A DNA stretch of 64,000 nucleotides from positions 3,224,001-3,288,000 of the forward strand of contig NZ_CP107989.1 in assembly GCF_041435015.1 (NCBI RefSeq), read 5' to 3'. A model generated the notes under the pieces. It searched no databases and was not told where the DNA came from. It saw only the letters and a list, made by a program, of their open reading frames with translations. The translations under genes and the position numbers were made by a program. Positions 38,230 through 47,648 of the stretch are shown here, in pieces. This DNA comes from Streptomyces canus (GTDB lineage: Bacteria > Actinomycetota > Actinomycetes > Streptomycetales > Streptomycetaceae). The first letter of the stretch is position 1. Each line of letters opens with the position of its first letter.

Positions 38230-40440
38230 TCAGCCCTTTTCCAGGTACTGCTCCCTCTCCTCGTCCAGGAGCGCGTCCAAGGCTGTGCGCAGGCCGGGAA
38301 GTCCCGTCAGCTCGGGATCTGCCTCCACCACCGCTGTCGCCTCCTGCCTCGCCTCCGCGATGATCTCCTCGTCCTCGATCACGGCGAGGACCCTCAGCGA
38401 GGTCCGGGCGCCGGACTGGGCCTGGCCGAGGACATCGCCCTCCCGGCGCTGCTCCAGGTCGATGCGGGACAACTCGAAGCCGTCCAGAGTCGACGCCACC
38501 GCGTTCAGGCGCTGGCGGGCCGGGCTCGCCTCGGGCATCTCCGAGACCAGGAGACAGAGACCCGCCGCCGAACCCCGGCCCACTCGGCCGCGCAGCTGGT
38601 GGAGCTGGGAGACGCCGAAGCGATCGGCGTCCATGATGACCATCGCCGTGGCGTTCGGGACGTTGACGCCCACCTCGATGACCGTGGTGGCGACCAGGAC
38701 GTGGGTCTCGCCCGCGGCGAAGCGGCGCATGACCGCGTCCTTGTCGTCGGGGTGCATACGGCCGTGCAGCACCTCGACCCGCAGGCCGCTCAGAGGGCCC
38801 TTGGCGAGCTGGTCGGCGATGTCCAGGACGGCGAGCGGCGGGCGCTTCTCGGCCTCGTCCTCCGCGGACTTCCTGGCCTTCTTCGGGTCGTCCTCCTCGT
38901 CGCCGATGCGGGGGCAGACGACGTAGGCCTGGTGGCCGTTCTCCACCTCCTCGCGGACCCGCTCCCAGGCCCTGGCGAGGAAGTGGGGCTTGTCGGCGGC
39001 GGGGACGACATGGCTGGCGATGGGTGAGCGGCCGGCCGGGAGCTGGTCCAGGACGGAGGTCTCCAGGTCACCGAAGACCGTCATCGCGACCGTGCGCGGG
39101 ATGGGCGTGGCCGTCATGACGAGGAGGTGGGGCGGCTGCTTGCCCTTGCCGCGCAGGGCGTCCCGCTGCTCGACCCCGAACCGGTGCTGTTCGTCGACCA
39201 CGACCAATCCCAGGTCGTGGAACTGCACCTTGTCCTCGATCAGCGCGTGCGTCCCGATCACGATCCCGGCTTCACCGGTGACCAGATCCAGCATGGCCTG
39301 TCTGCGCGCGGCCGTCCCCATCGAACCGGTGAGCAGCACGACCTTGGTGCCGTGCTCGGACCCGCCCAGCATGCCGCCCTCGGCCAGCTCCCCCATCATC
39401 TCCACGATCGACCGGTGGTGCTGCTGGGCCAGCACCTCGGTGGGGGCCAGCATGGCCGCCTGCCCGCCCGCGTCGACGACGGCGAGCATGGCGCGCAGGG
39501 CCACCATTGTCTTCCCCGATCCGACCTCGCCCTGCAGCAGCCGGTGCATCGGATGGTCTGTCGCCAGGTCGTCGAAGATCTCCTTGGAGACCTTCTGCTG
39601 CCCGTCCGTGAGGGTGAACGGCAGTCGGTCGTCGAAGGCCGAGAGGAGGCCGTCCGGAGCGGGTTTCCTCGGTACCGCCGGGAGTTGGGCGTCCGCGTGG
39701 CGGCGACGGGCCAGGGCCACCTGGAGGACGAAGGCCTCGTCCCACTTGAGGCGGGCGTGGGCGTCAGCGATGTCGGCCTTGGTGTGCGGGCGGTGGATCT
39801 TGAGGAGTGCCTCGGGGAGGGGGACCAGGCCGCGCCCCTCGCGGAGGGACTCCGGGAGGGGGTCGACCGCCTCCTGGGCGCTCGGCAGCACCGTCTGGAT
39901 CGCCTTGCCGATCTTCCAGGACTCCAGTTTGGCGGTGGCGGGATAGATGGGGATCAGGGCGCCCGCCCAGGTCTCCACCGTCTCCGCTGCCTCGTCGTCG
40001 GCCCCGCGCAGCAACTCGTAGGCCGGATGCGCCAGTTGGAGGCGGCGGTTGAAGAGGGAGACCTTTCCGGCGAACAGCGCGCGAGTGCCCGGCAGGAGGT
40101 CCTTGTGGGGCTTGTGAACGCCGTTGCCGAAGAAGACCAGTTGGAGGCGGCCGCTGCCGTCCGTGATGGTGACCTCGAGACGCTGTCCCTTGCCGCGCGG
40201 CGCCTTGGCCGAGGCGAAGGTGTGCAGGCGGGCGTCGGCGACCTGGGCGACCACGGTGACATGCTCGTCCATCGGCAGGTCGGCGAGGTGCGTCAGCTGC
40301 CCCCGCTCCTCGTATCTGCGCGGGTAGTGGTGCAGGAGGTCGCCGACGGAGTGCAGGCCGAGATGCTCGGCCATCACCTTCGCGGTGGCGGGGCCGAGCA
40401 CCTTCTTCAACGGTTCTTCCAGTGCGGGCACGAGATCCAT
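38230..40440 (-). CDS. recG: ATP-dependent DNA helicase RecG
   Basis: Branch-migration helicase that regresses stalled forks. 736 residues from the ATG at 40440 (MDLVPALEEPLKKVLG). Wedge/OB domain around residues 60-160 (VVAQVADARLHTF, GRLQLVFFGNG). SF2 motifs: Walker A GEVGSGKTMVAL, the DEQH box (VVVDEQHRFGVEQR), motif III (MTATPIPRT) and motif VI (QLRGRVGRG). It starts the recG-rsmD-coaD run and is divergent from the HSP90-like gene with a 167-bp gap. Confidence 0.96.
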   Translation of the reverse strand: MDLVPALEEPLKKVLGPATAKVMAEHLGLHSVGDLLHHYPRRYEERGQLTHLADLPMDEHVTVVAQVADARLHTFASAKAPRGKGQRLEVTITDGSGRLQLVFFGNGVHKPHKDLLPGTRALFAGKVSLFNRRLQLAHPAYELLRGADDEAAETVETWAGALIPIYPATAKLESWKIGKAIQTVLPSAQEAVDPLPESLREGRGLVPLPEALLKIHRPHTKADIADAHARLKWDEAFVLQVALARRRHADAQLPAVPRKPAPDGLLSAFDDRLPFTLTDGQQKVSKEIFDDLATDHPMHRLLQGEVGSGKTMVALRAMLAVVDAGGQAAMLAPTEVLAQQHHRSIVEMMGELAEGGMLGGSEHGTKVVLLTGSMGTAARRQAMLDLVTGEAGIVIGTHALIEDKVQFHDLGLVVVDEQHRFGVEQRDALRGKGKQPPHLLVMTATPIPRTVAMTVFGDLETSVLDQLPAGRSPIASHVVPAADKPHFLARAWERVREEVENGHQAYVVCPRIGDEEDDPKKARKSAEDEAEKRPPLAVLDIADQLAKGPLSGLRVEVLHGRMHPDDKDAVMRRFAAGETHVLVATTVIEVGVNVPNATAMVIMDADRFGVSQLHQLRGRVGRGSAAGLCLLVSEMPEASPARQRLNAVASTLDGFELSRIDLEQRREGDVLGQAQSGARTSLRVLAVIEDEEIIAEARQEATAVVEADPELTGLPGLRTALDALLDEEREQYLEKG

Positions 40441-40607
40441 TGCACACCACACCACTGACATTGCCGTATACATACCGGGAAACCCCTGGTCAGACGGCTG
40501 GTTGGGGACTTAGGATGGCGCGCTCCGGCCATCCCCGCGGATCCCGCCCCACCCGGGACCGCCCGACCCCGCGCCGTGCGAACGTTCCTCCCACCGGCGC
40601 TGCGACG

Positions 40608-42434
40608 ATGGACTCCCAGACCTCACAGACACCCCAGGTACCTCAGCAACCTCATACGTTTCAGGTCGACCTGCGCGGTCTGGTGGACCTCCTCTCCCAT
40701 CACCTCTACTCCAGCCCCAAGGTCTATCTGCGCGAACTGCTCCAGAACGCGGTGGACGCGATCACGGCCCGGCGGGCCGAACAGCCGGACGCCCCGGCCC
40801 GGGTGCGGTTGTACGCCGAGAACGGCGCCCTGAGGGTCGAGGACTCCGGGGTCGGGCTCACCGAGGCGGACGTGCACAGCCTGCTGGCCACCATCGGACG
40901 CAGCTCCAAGCGGGCCGAGGGACTTCAGGAGGCCCGCTCCGACTTCCTCGGCCAGTTCGGCATCGGTCTGCTCGCCTGTTTCGTGGTCGCCGAGCGGATC
41001 CGGGTGGTCAGCCGAAGCGCCCGTACGCCGGACGCGCCGCCCGTGGAGTGGACGGCGAGCGACGACGGTTCGTACGAAGTGCGGACGCTGCCCCCCGACG
41101 CCCGTCCGGAGCCGGGGACCACCGTGCACCTGGTCGCGCGGGCGGGCGCCGGCGAGTGGCTCACGCCGGAGCGGGTCCTGCGGCTCGCGCGGGACTTCGG
41201 CTCCCTGCTGCCGTACGACGTCCGGGTCGGCGACGAAGCGGTCACCGACCTGCCCGCCCCCTGGGACCGGCCCTACACCTCCCCCGCCACCCGCAGGGTG
41301 GCCCTGGCCCGGCACTGTCACGAGCTGTTCGGCTTCACACCATTGGACTCGATCGAGCTGAACGTGCCGCTCGCCGGGATCCGGGGCGTGGCCTACGTCC
41401 TTCCGTCGGCGGTCAGCCCTGCCCAGCGGGCGACCCACCGCGTCCATCTCAAGGGCATGCTGCTGACCGAGCGGGCCGAACAGCTGCTGCCGGACTGGGC
41501 GTTCTTCGTGCGCTGCGTCCTGGACACCGACAGCCTGCGTCCCACGGCCTCGCGCGAGTCTCTGTACGAGGACGAGACGCTGGCCGCCGTACGGGAAGCG
41601 CTCGGGGAGCGCATCCGGTCCTGGCTGACGGGCCTCGCCGCCGGGGACCCGGAACGGCTCGCGGCCTTCCTGTCCGTGCACCACCTGGGCGTGAAGTCGC
41701 TCGCGCGGCACGACGTGGACATGCTGCGCACGATGCTGCCGTGGCTGCCCTTCGAGACGACCGACGGCCGGCTGTCGCTGGAGGAGTTCGCGCAGCGGCA
41801 CCCGGTGGTGCACTTCACGCGGACCGTCGAGGAGTACCGGCAGGTCGCGCCGATCGCCTCCGCGCAGGGCGTCGGGGTGGTCAACGGCGGTTACACGTAC
41901 GACAGCGACCTGGTCGAGGCGCTGCCCTCGGTGCGGCCGGGAACGGTCGTCTCCGAGCTGGACGCGGACACCGTCACCGCCCACATGGGCCTGGTCGACC
42001 CGGCCGAGGAGCTGGCGCTGTCCGGTTTCCTGGCGGCCGCGCGCGCCAGGCTCGATCCGCTGGGCTGTGACGTGGTCCTGCGGGCGTTCCGGCCGCTGTC
42101 CGTGCCCGCGCTGCACCTGGACGACCGGGACGCCCGGCACGAGCAGGCGCGGGCGGAGGCCGAGGACCGGGCCGACGACCTGTGGGCGGGCATCCTGGGC
42201 TCGCTGCGCGGCAGCGCCCCACGCGCGCGTCTCGTGCTGAACCATCTCAACCCGCTGGTGCGGCGGATCGGTTCGCTCGGCGATCCGGACCTGATCGGCA
42301 CCGCCACCGAATCCCTGTACGGGCAGGCCCTGCTGATGGCCCAGCGCCCGCTCAGGCCCGCGGACTCGGCCTTGCTGAACCGGGCCTTCATGGGCCTGCT
42401 GGAGTGGGCCACGAACGGCGAGGAGGGCCTGTGA
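40608..42434 (+). CDS. HSP90 (HtpG)-family ATPase, divergent
   Basis: 608 residues from the ATG at 40608. GHKL ATP site: YLRELLQNAVDAI with Glu and Asn, VEDSGVGLTEADVHSLLATIG, and FLGQFGIGLLACFVV. The middle domain carries LRPTASRESLYEDE, equivalent to the HtpG NVSRE segment with its catalytic Arg. The C-terminal third is poorly conserved compared with HtpG. Its stop overlaps the start of the next gene by one base (TGATG), so HSP90 and TPR proteins are made together. It could be a specialised chaperone rather than the housekeeping HtpG. Confidence 0.9.
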   Translation: MDSQTSQTPQVPQQPHTFQVDLRGLVDLLSHHLYSSPKVYLRELLQNAVDAITARRAEQPDAPARVRLYAENGALRVEDSGVGLTEADVHSLLATIGRSSKRAEGLQEARSDFLGQFGIGLLACFVVAERIRVVSRSARTPDAPPVEWTASDDGSYEVRTLPPDARPEPGTTVHLVARAGAGEWLTPERVLRLARDFGSLLPYDVRVGDEAVTDLPAPWDRPYTSPATRRVALARHCHELFGFTPLDSIELNVPLAGIRGVAYVLPSAVSPAQRATHRVHLKGMLLTERAEQLLPDWAFFVRCVLDTDSLRPTASRESLYEDETLAAVREALGERIRSWLTGLAAGDPERLAAFLSVHHLGVKSLARHDVDMLRTMLPWLPFETTDGRLSLEEFAQRHPVVHFTRTVEEYRQVAPIASAQGVGVVNGGYTYDSDLVEALPSVRPGTVVSELDADTVTAHMGLVDPAEELALSGFLAAARARLDPLGCDVVLRAFRPLSVPALHLDDRDARHEQARAEAEDRADDLWAGILGSLRGSAPRARLVLNHLNPLVRRIGSLGDPDLIGTATESLYGQALLMAQRPLRPADSALLNRAFMGLLEWATNGEEGL

Positions 42435-45397
42435 TGAGCGGGATCGACGGGTTGGACGGCAACCACGGGGTCACGGGCTTCGACGCGCTGCGCCGGGCGA
42501 TGGCGGAGAACGCCGAGGAGCCGGAGGGGCCCGCCCGCAACGCGCGCGCGGAGCAGCTGCTCGCCGAGGCCGAGAAGCTGAACACCCCGCTCGCGGTGAT
42601 CGAGGCGCTCGGACACCAGCTGAAGGTCTACAACTACAGCTCCGAGAAGGCCAAGATGTTCGTCCCCTTCGCGCGGCTGCTGCGCATGTGGGACGAGCGG
42701 CCAGAGGACTTCGACGAGTACGAGACGCACTCCCTGCACTGGGTCTTCAAGTGGATGACGACCGGCATGCTCGACCAGCCGCACATCCCGCTCGCCGCCA
42801 TGGAGAAGTGGCTCGGCGAGATGGAGCAGCGCTACCGGCTGGCCGGGCACTCCGAACGGGCCGTGCGCAGCGCCGAGTACAGCGTGGCCGCGCATGTCGG
42901 GGACCTGGCGCGGGCCGAGCGCGCGTACGCCGCGTGGCTGGCCGCCGACCGGGACGCCATGGCCGACTGTCACGCCTGCGAGCTGCACGAGCAGGGCTGG
43001 TGGCAGGCGCAGCGCGGGAGGGACGAGGAGGCGCTCGACCTGTGGGCGCCGGTCCTGGAGGGCGAGTTCACCTGCGCCCACGAGCCGCACGCGGTCCTCG
43101 CCTCTTCGCTGACGCCGCTGCTGCGGCTGGGCCGCCTCGACGAGGCGCGCGCCAACCATCTGCGGGGCTTCAGGCTCGTGCGCTCCATGGAGAGCATGCG
43201 CAGCGCCTACGCGGACCATGTCGAGTTCTGCGCCCTCAGCGGCAACGAGGCGCGCGGCCTGGAGCTGCTCGCGGAGCGCCCCGCGTACTTCACGGACGAC
43301 GGTCATCCTCGCAGCAGGCTGGACTTCACGGCCGTGGTGGCGCTGCTCATGGACCGGCTGACCGAGCTGGGCCTGGGCGACCGGCCGGTGCCGGGGCCCG
43401 CGGGCCGGTCCTGGAGCGCGGCCGAACTCGCCGCCCACGCGCGCGCAGAGGCCCTCGCGCTGGCCGCCCGCTTCGACGAGCGCAACGGCACGGTCCACGT
43501 CAGCGAGCGGGCACGCGCGCGCATGGCTCAGCGCCCGCTCGTGGAGCGGCTGCCGCTGGGAGTGCGGGCGGTTCGGACGGCCGCCGCCGTGGTCGTGCCA
43601 TCGGTCCCGCTGACTGCTCAGGAGCCCGATCTGCCCGACCTGTCCGCGCTGATCGCCGAGGCGCGGCGGCTGTCGGACACCCTCCAGCCGAACGCCGTCG
43701 AGGCGTGGGCGGCGGTCGCGCGGGCCGCGAAGGGCGTCGAGCTGGACCCGCGCGACCGGGCGGAGATGGCCGACCACGAGGCGATGGACCTGGGTCCCGA
43801 GGGAACCGAACTGTTCGAGCGGGCCGCCGCGTTGTACGCGGAGGCGGGGGACCCCGGCGAGTCGCTCGCGGCACGCGCGCGTGCCGCCTACATACGCGCG
43901 CTGGCGGGAGATGTGGACGAGGCCCTCACCGTGGTCGCCGGGCTGTACGACGAGGTCCTCGCGCTCTACTCCACGGACGGCACAGGCGTACGGCAGACGG
44001 CGTCGGTGCTGATGTCCCGGGCGCGCATCCTGATGCGGCGGGTGCACGAGGCCGAGGAGGACGCGGTCCTCTCGGAGGCGGAGCAGGCCGTGCGGGAGGT
44101 GCTCGCGCTCGTCGAGGGGCGGACCGGGGACGACGTGCGGCTCGCCGCGCGGGTCGCCGAGGGGCAGGCGATGCTGGCGGAGCTGGCCGCGCGGGCCGGG
44201 GACGTGGAGGCGTCCGCGGAGCTGTTCACGTGGGCCGCGGCGGGGTTCGTGGAGGCGGGCCTGCCGTGGTTCGCGGTGGAGTACGAGGCCCGGCTGGCCG
44301 GGCTCCTGCACCACCTGGGAGATCCGGCGGGCTGCGAGCGGGCGCTGGGGGCGGCCCTGGAGCACGGCGGCCCGCACCTGGAGGCGATCGGGCGGGCCCA
44401 GCTGCATCTCCAGCTCGCGGAGATCGTCGGCGGCCGGGGTGACGACGAGGAGGCGGCCGAGCACGCCCTGGAGGCCGCTCACTGGGCCGACGAGGCCGGG
44501 GAGGGCCCGGCGCTGGGTGCCCTGGCCCGGCACCAGCTGGGCGGGTTCCTGCTGCGGCAGGGCCGTTGGGCCGAGGCCGCCGAGGTGCTGGAGTCGGCGC
44601 TGCCCGACCTGAGCGCCGAGACGCACGGCGACGGGGCGGTCGTCCAGACGCAGTGGTGGCTCGGTGACTGTCTGAGCGAGCTGGGCGAGCACCGGGAGGC
44701 GGCCGAACGGCGCCTGCAGGCCGCCGAGATCGCCCGGCACTGGCCCGAGCAGCACGACCACGCGACGCTCGCCCACCTCGCCGCCGAGTCCCTCGGGGCG
44801 GCGGGTCTGCCCGCCGAGGCGGACCGGGCGTACGCGCGCGCGGGCGGCCTGTGGCGTGAACTCGGCAACGTCCACGGGCTGATCCGCTCCCTGCGCGCCC
44901 GCGCGTGGCTCGCGCTGCGTGCCGAGGACGGGGCGGACACGGCACGGGAGCTGATGACGGAGGCGGTCCGGGAGTGCGAGGTCGCGCTGGGTGGGACGCG
45001 GGCCGAGGAGGAGGCGTGGCAGCGGCTCGTCGGTGAACTCGGGCACACGCACCGGCAGTTCGGGGACCTGCTGGCCCGTTCCGTGCCCGAGGACGCCGAG
45101 GACGACTCGATCCGGGCGGTGCTGGAGGCGTCGCTGGCCCAGGTGGTGGAGGCGATCGTGGTGTTCGCCTCGCTCGGGGACGACGCCCTGGACGCCCGGA
45201 CCGGTGCCGAGCTCGCGGCGGGCTGGCTGGCGGCGGACCTGAGCCGGCCGGCGGAGGCGGCGGCACGCGCGCGTGCGGTGCTCGACGCCTATGGCGGCAC
45301 GGACGGCTCCGGCAAGGCTCGCGACGACGAGACGGCACGGACCCGGCGGGCCGAGGCCGAGCAGATGCTGGGGCTCATGGAGGAGCAGAAGAGCTGA
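42434..45397 (+). CDS. Large TPR-repeat protein coupled to HSP90 gene
   Basis: 987 residues, almost all helical repeats of TPR type (for example ERAVRSAEYSVAAHVGDLARAERAYAAWL, GALARHQLGGFLLRQGRWAEAAEVLESALPDL, AHLAAESLGAAGLPAEADRAYARAGGLWRELG). No signal peptide, membrane span or enzymatic motif seen. Translation is coupled to the HSP90-family gene by a one-base overlap. TPR proteins are the classic HSP90 cochaperones in eukaryotes, so a chaperone-cochaperone pair is the natural hypothesis. It ends 13 bp before the stop of the convergent DAK2 gene. Confidence 0.88.
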   Translation: MSGIDGLDGNHGVTGFDALRRAMAENAEEPEGPARNARAEQLLAEAEKLNTPLAVIEALGHQLKVYNYSSEKAKMFVPFARLLRMWDERPEDFDEYETHSLHWVFKWMTTGMLDQPHIPLAAMEKWLGEMEQRYRLAGHSERAVRSAEYSVAAHVGDLARAERAYAAWLAADRDAMADCHACELHEQGWWQAQRGRDEEALDLWAPVLEGEFTCAHEPHAVLASSLTPLLRLGRLDEARANHLRGFRLVRSMESMRSAYADHVEFCALSGNEARGLELLAERPAYFTDDGHPRSRLDFTAVVALLMDRLTELGLGDRPVPGPAGRSWSAAELAAHARAEALALAARFDERNGTVHVSERARARMAQRPLVERLPLGVRAVRTAAAVVVPSVPLTAQEPDLPDLSALIAEARRLSDTLQPNAVEAWAAVARAAKGVELDPRDRAEMADHEAMDLGPEGTELFERAAALYAEAGDPGESLAARARAAYIRALAGDVDEALTVVAGLYDEVLALYSTDGTGVRQTASVLMSRARILMRRVHEAEEDAVLSEAEQAVREVLALVEGRTGDDVRLAARVAEGQAMLAELAARAGDVEASAELFTWAAAGFVEAGLPWFAVEYEARLAGLLHHLGDPAGCERALGAALEHGGPHLEAIGRAQLHLQLAEIVGGRGDDEEAAEHALEAAHWADEAGEGPALGALARHQLGGFLLRQGRWAEAAEVLESALPDLSAETHGDGAVVQTQWWLGDCLSELGEHREAAERRLQAAEIARHWPEQHDHATLAHLAAESLGAAGLPAEADRAYARAGGLWRELGNVHGLIRSLRARAWLALRAEDGADTARELMTEAVRECEVALGGTRAEEEAWQRLVGELGHTHRQFGDLLARSVPEDAEDDSIRAVLEASLAQVVEAIVVFASLGDDALDARTGAELAAGWLAADLSRPAEAAARARAVLDAYGGTDGSGKARDDETARTRRAEAEQMLGLMEEQKS

Positions 45398-45410
45398 TCG
45401 CCCAGGGGTG

Positions 45411-47102
45411 CTATTCGACCCCGATGAGCAGCAGGGCTCCCTGCCGTCCGCCCCGGTACACCACGGTGTCGACAGCGAGGTACGACTCCCGTACGCGTGT
45501 CTCCAGGTGGTCGGCGACCGCCTCGGGGGCCTCGTCGCCGAGGACGAGGGTGACCAGCTCGCCGCCGGCCGAGAGCATGCGGTCGAGGACGGTCTCGGCC
45601 GTGACGGTGACGTCCGAGCCGATCACGGCCACGTCCCCGTCGATGAGGCCGAGGACATCGCCGGTCTGGCAGATGCCGGCCATGGTCCAGGACTGGCGTT
45701 CGGCGACGGCGACCTCGGCGTAGCGGGTCGCGCCGGCCGCCGAGGTCATCTGGACGACGTCCTCGTCGAACCGGCGCTCCGGCTCGTGCACGGCGAGCGC
45801 CGCGATGCCCTGGACCGCGGAGCGCGTCGGGATCAGCGCGACGCGGATGCCCTCCGCGCGGGCCTGCTCGGCCGCGGCGGCCGCGGTGTGGCGCAGGTCG
45901 GCGTCATTGGGCAGCAGCACGACCTCGCGCGCGTGGGCACGCCGTACGGCCTCCACGAGCTCCCCGCTCGCGGGCGGCTCCCCCGGGCGGGCGAGGACGG
46001 TGGTCGCGCCGGCCTCGGTGTACAGCCCGGCCAGGCCCTCGCCGGGCACGACGGCGACGACGGCCCGCTGGGCGCGCTCGCGGGGCTGCCGTTCGGCGCC
46101 GGTGGTGTGCACGTCACCGAGGCCGAAGTGCGTGATACGGATCCGGTACGGCCGCCCGGCCTCGATGCCCGCCTCCACGGCGGCGCCGGCGTCGTCGACG
46201 TGCACATGGACGTTCCACAGGCCGTCGCCGCCGACCACCACGAGCGAGTCCCCGAGCCCGTCGAGCCGCTCCCGCAACCGCGCGACGGCCGTGTCGTCGG
46301 CCTCCAGGAGGTAGATCACCTCGAAGGCGGGGCCACCGGTGCCCGGGGCGTCGGCGCACTCGTCGGGGGAGGCCGGGTCGGCCGCGGAGACTTCGGCAGA
46401 GCCTGCGTCCGGGGAGGTCCCGCTCAGCACCGGCACCGCCCTGGGCGCCTCCCCCGTGAACGTCTCCACCAGCGCCCCCAGCACCGCCACCAGTCCTCGC
46501 CCGCCGGCGTCCACCACCCCGGCCCGTTCCAGGACGGCCAGCTGGCCGGGTGTCGCGGCGAGGGCGGCGCGCGCGCCCTCGTAGGCGGCCCGGGCGACCG
46601 TCCCGCAGTCGCCCTCCGCTGCCCCGGCGGCGTCGGCGGCGGCCGAGGCGACCGTGAGGACGGTGCCCTCGACCGGGTGGGCCACGGCCCGGCGGGCGGA
46701 GTCGGCCGCGTGCCGCAGGGCGAGTCGGAGTCCCTCGCCGTCCGTGTGAGCCGTCTCACCGTCGGCGGCCAGCACCTGGGCCATGCCCCGCAGCAGCTGG
46801 GCGAGGATCGTGCCCGAGTTGCCGCGGGCGCCTATGAGGGCTCCGTGCGCCATCGCGCGCGCGGCGTCGGCCAGTGCGGGTTTGCCCGAGCCATGGGCGT
46901 CGTGGCCGTCGAACACGGCTTCCACGGCCGCGGCCGCGGACTCCGCCGTCAGATAGAGGTTCGTGCCGGTGTCCCCGTCGGCGACGGGGTAGACGTTGAT
47001 CGCGTCGATCTCCTCGCGTGCCCGGCCCAGCGCCCGCAGCGCGAGACCGCACCAGGTGCGCACCGCGAGAGCATCGAAGAATGTCTGCGGCACGTGTGCC
47101 AC
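45411..47102 (-). CDS. DAK2-domain protein, FakA/YloV-like
   Basis: About 563 residues from a GTG at 47102, chosen because GAGGAGG lies 5 nt upstream and the family N-terminus (PQTFFDALAVRTWCGLAL) follows; the frame is open to 47195. The N-terminal DAK2 (DhaL-like) kinase domain has the Mg-binding motif NVYPVADGDTGTNLYLT and GARGNSGTILAQLLRGMA. A linker and a C-terminal DegV-like/FakA regulatory half follow (VLLPNDADLRHTAAAAAEQ, GDVAVIGSDVTVTAETVLDRMLS). FakA phosphorylates FakB-bound fatty acids; no fakB is adjacent, so the substrate is inferred. Divergent from rpmB. Confidence 0.88.
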   Translation of the reverse strand: MAHVPQTFFDALAVRTWCGLALRALGRAREEIDAINVYPVADGDTGTNLYLTAESAAAAVEAVFDGHDAHGSGKPALADAARAMAHGALIGARGNSGTILAQLLRGMAQVLAADGETAHTDGEGLRLALRHAADSARRAVAHPVEGTVLTVASAAADAAGAAEGDCGTVARAAYEGARAALAATPGQLAVLERAGVVDAGGRGLVAVLGALVETFTGEAPRAVPVLSGTSPDAGSAEVSAADPASPDECADAPGTGGPAFEVIYLLEADDTAVARLRERLDGLGDSLVVVGGDGLWNVHVHVDDAGAAVEAGIEAGRPYRIRITHFGLGDVHTTGAERQPRERAQRAVVAVVPGEGLAGLYTEAGATTVLARPGEPPASGELVEAVRRAHAREVVLLPNDADLRHTAAAAAEQARAEGIRVALIPTRSAVQGIAALAVHEPERRFDEDVVQMTSAAGATRYAEVAVAERQSWTMAGICQTGDVLGLIDGDVAVIGSDVTVTAETVLDRMLSAGGELVTLVLGDEAPEAVADHLETRVRESYLAVDTVVYRGGRQGALLLIGVE

Positions 47103-47240
47103 CTGCGCCTCCTCGGCCTGCTGGACTGGACGCAGCGTAGACCCCGGGTGGGTGTCCACCGGAAGTGGGCCGGGAGCGAGTGCCTGGTCAGCCATGGTAG
47201 TTTCGTTCTACTGGCGCAGTCGTTGTATGCTGCTCCGGTT

Positions 47241-47258
47241 GCCCGATCCCGATCGGGC
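47241..47258 (+). other. Hairpin 1 upstream of rpmB
   Basis: GCCCGATC-CC-GATCGGGC, a perfect 8-bp inverted repeat with a 2-nt loop, downstream of a possible -10 (TATGCT at 47226-47231). It could act in the 5' leader of rpmB. Confidence 0.45.
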
Positions 47259-47304
47259 CATTCCCCCTGGCAGTGCCACTCAGATCTCTGATCCTACGAT
47301 CTTC

Positions 47305-47324
47305 GATCCCGGCTTGCCGGGATC
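47305..47324 (+). other. Hairpin 2 upstream of rpmB
   Basis: GATCCCGGC-TT-GCCGGGATC, a perfect 9-bp inverted repeat 36 bp before the rpmB start. Together with hairpin 1 it could form a structured leader, for example for feedback by L28 or RNase III cutting. Confidence 0.5.
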
Positions 47325-47360
47325 CGACCGTAAGTGCATCTGAAGTCTTTGGAGTGACCC

Positions 47361-47546
47361 GTGGCTGCCAACTGCGACGTCTGCGGCAAGGGGCCGGGCT
47401 TCGGCAACAACATCTCGTTTTCGCACCGCCGTACGTCCCGTCGCTGGAACCCGAACATCCAGCGACGCCGTATCGTGGTCGGCGGGACGCCGAAGCGCGT
47501 GAACGCTTGCACCTCGTGCATCAAGGCCGGCAAGGTCTCGCGCTGA
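47361..47546 (+). CDS. rpmB: Ribosomal protein bL28
   Basis: 61 residues. The N-terminus [16 protein letters not shown] and C-terminal [12 protein letters not shown] supply four Cys (two C-x2-C pairs), so this is the zinc-binding form. Streptomyces often keeps a second, zinc-free set expressed under Zur; bL32 in this window is also zinc-binding. GTG start with GGAG 7 nt upstream. Monocistronic, with a strong terminator after it. Confidence 0.96.
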   Translation: MAANCDVCGKGPGFGNNISFSHRRTSRRWNPNIQRRRIVVGGTPKRVNACTSCIKAGKVSR

Positions 47547-47587
47547 CGCACAGCTAAGCGCGCGGCCACTGCTGGTTCGCTGCACTG

Positions 47588-47619
47588 AGCCGGTCCACCG
47601 AGAGGTGGGCCGGCTTTTT
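47588..47619 (+). terminator. Rho-independent terminator of rpmB
   Basis: AGCCGG-t-CCACC-GAGA-GGTGG-g-CCGGCT followed by TTTT: an 11-bp stem with one mismatch, GNRA-like loop and T-tract, 41 bp after rpmB. Confidence 0.92.
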
Positions 47620-47648
47620 GCCGTGTCCACGTACGGCGCGTCCGCGTA

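Noticed and set aside
41891..45052. 1053-codon open frame on the minus strand opposite the TPR gene
   Set aside because: Open only because of high G+C; composition is Arg/Gln/His/Pro-rich without family motifs, and the plus-strand TPR reading is clearly protein-like and coupled to the HSP90-family gene.
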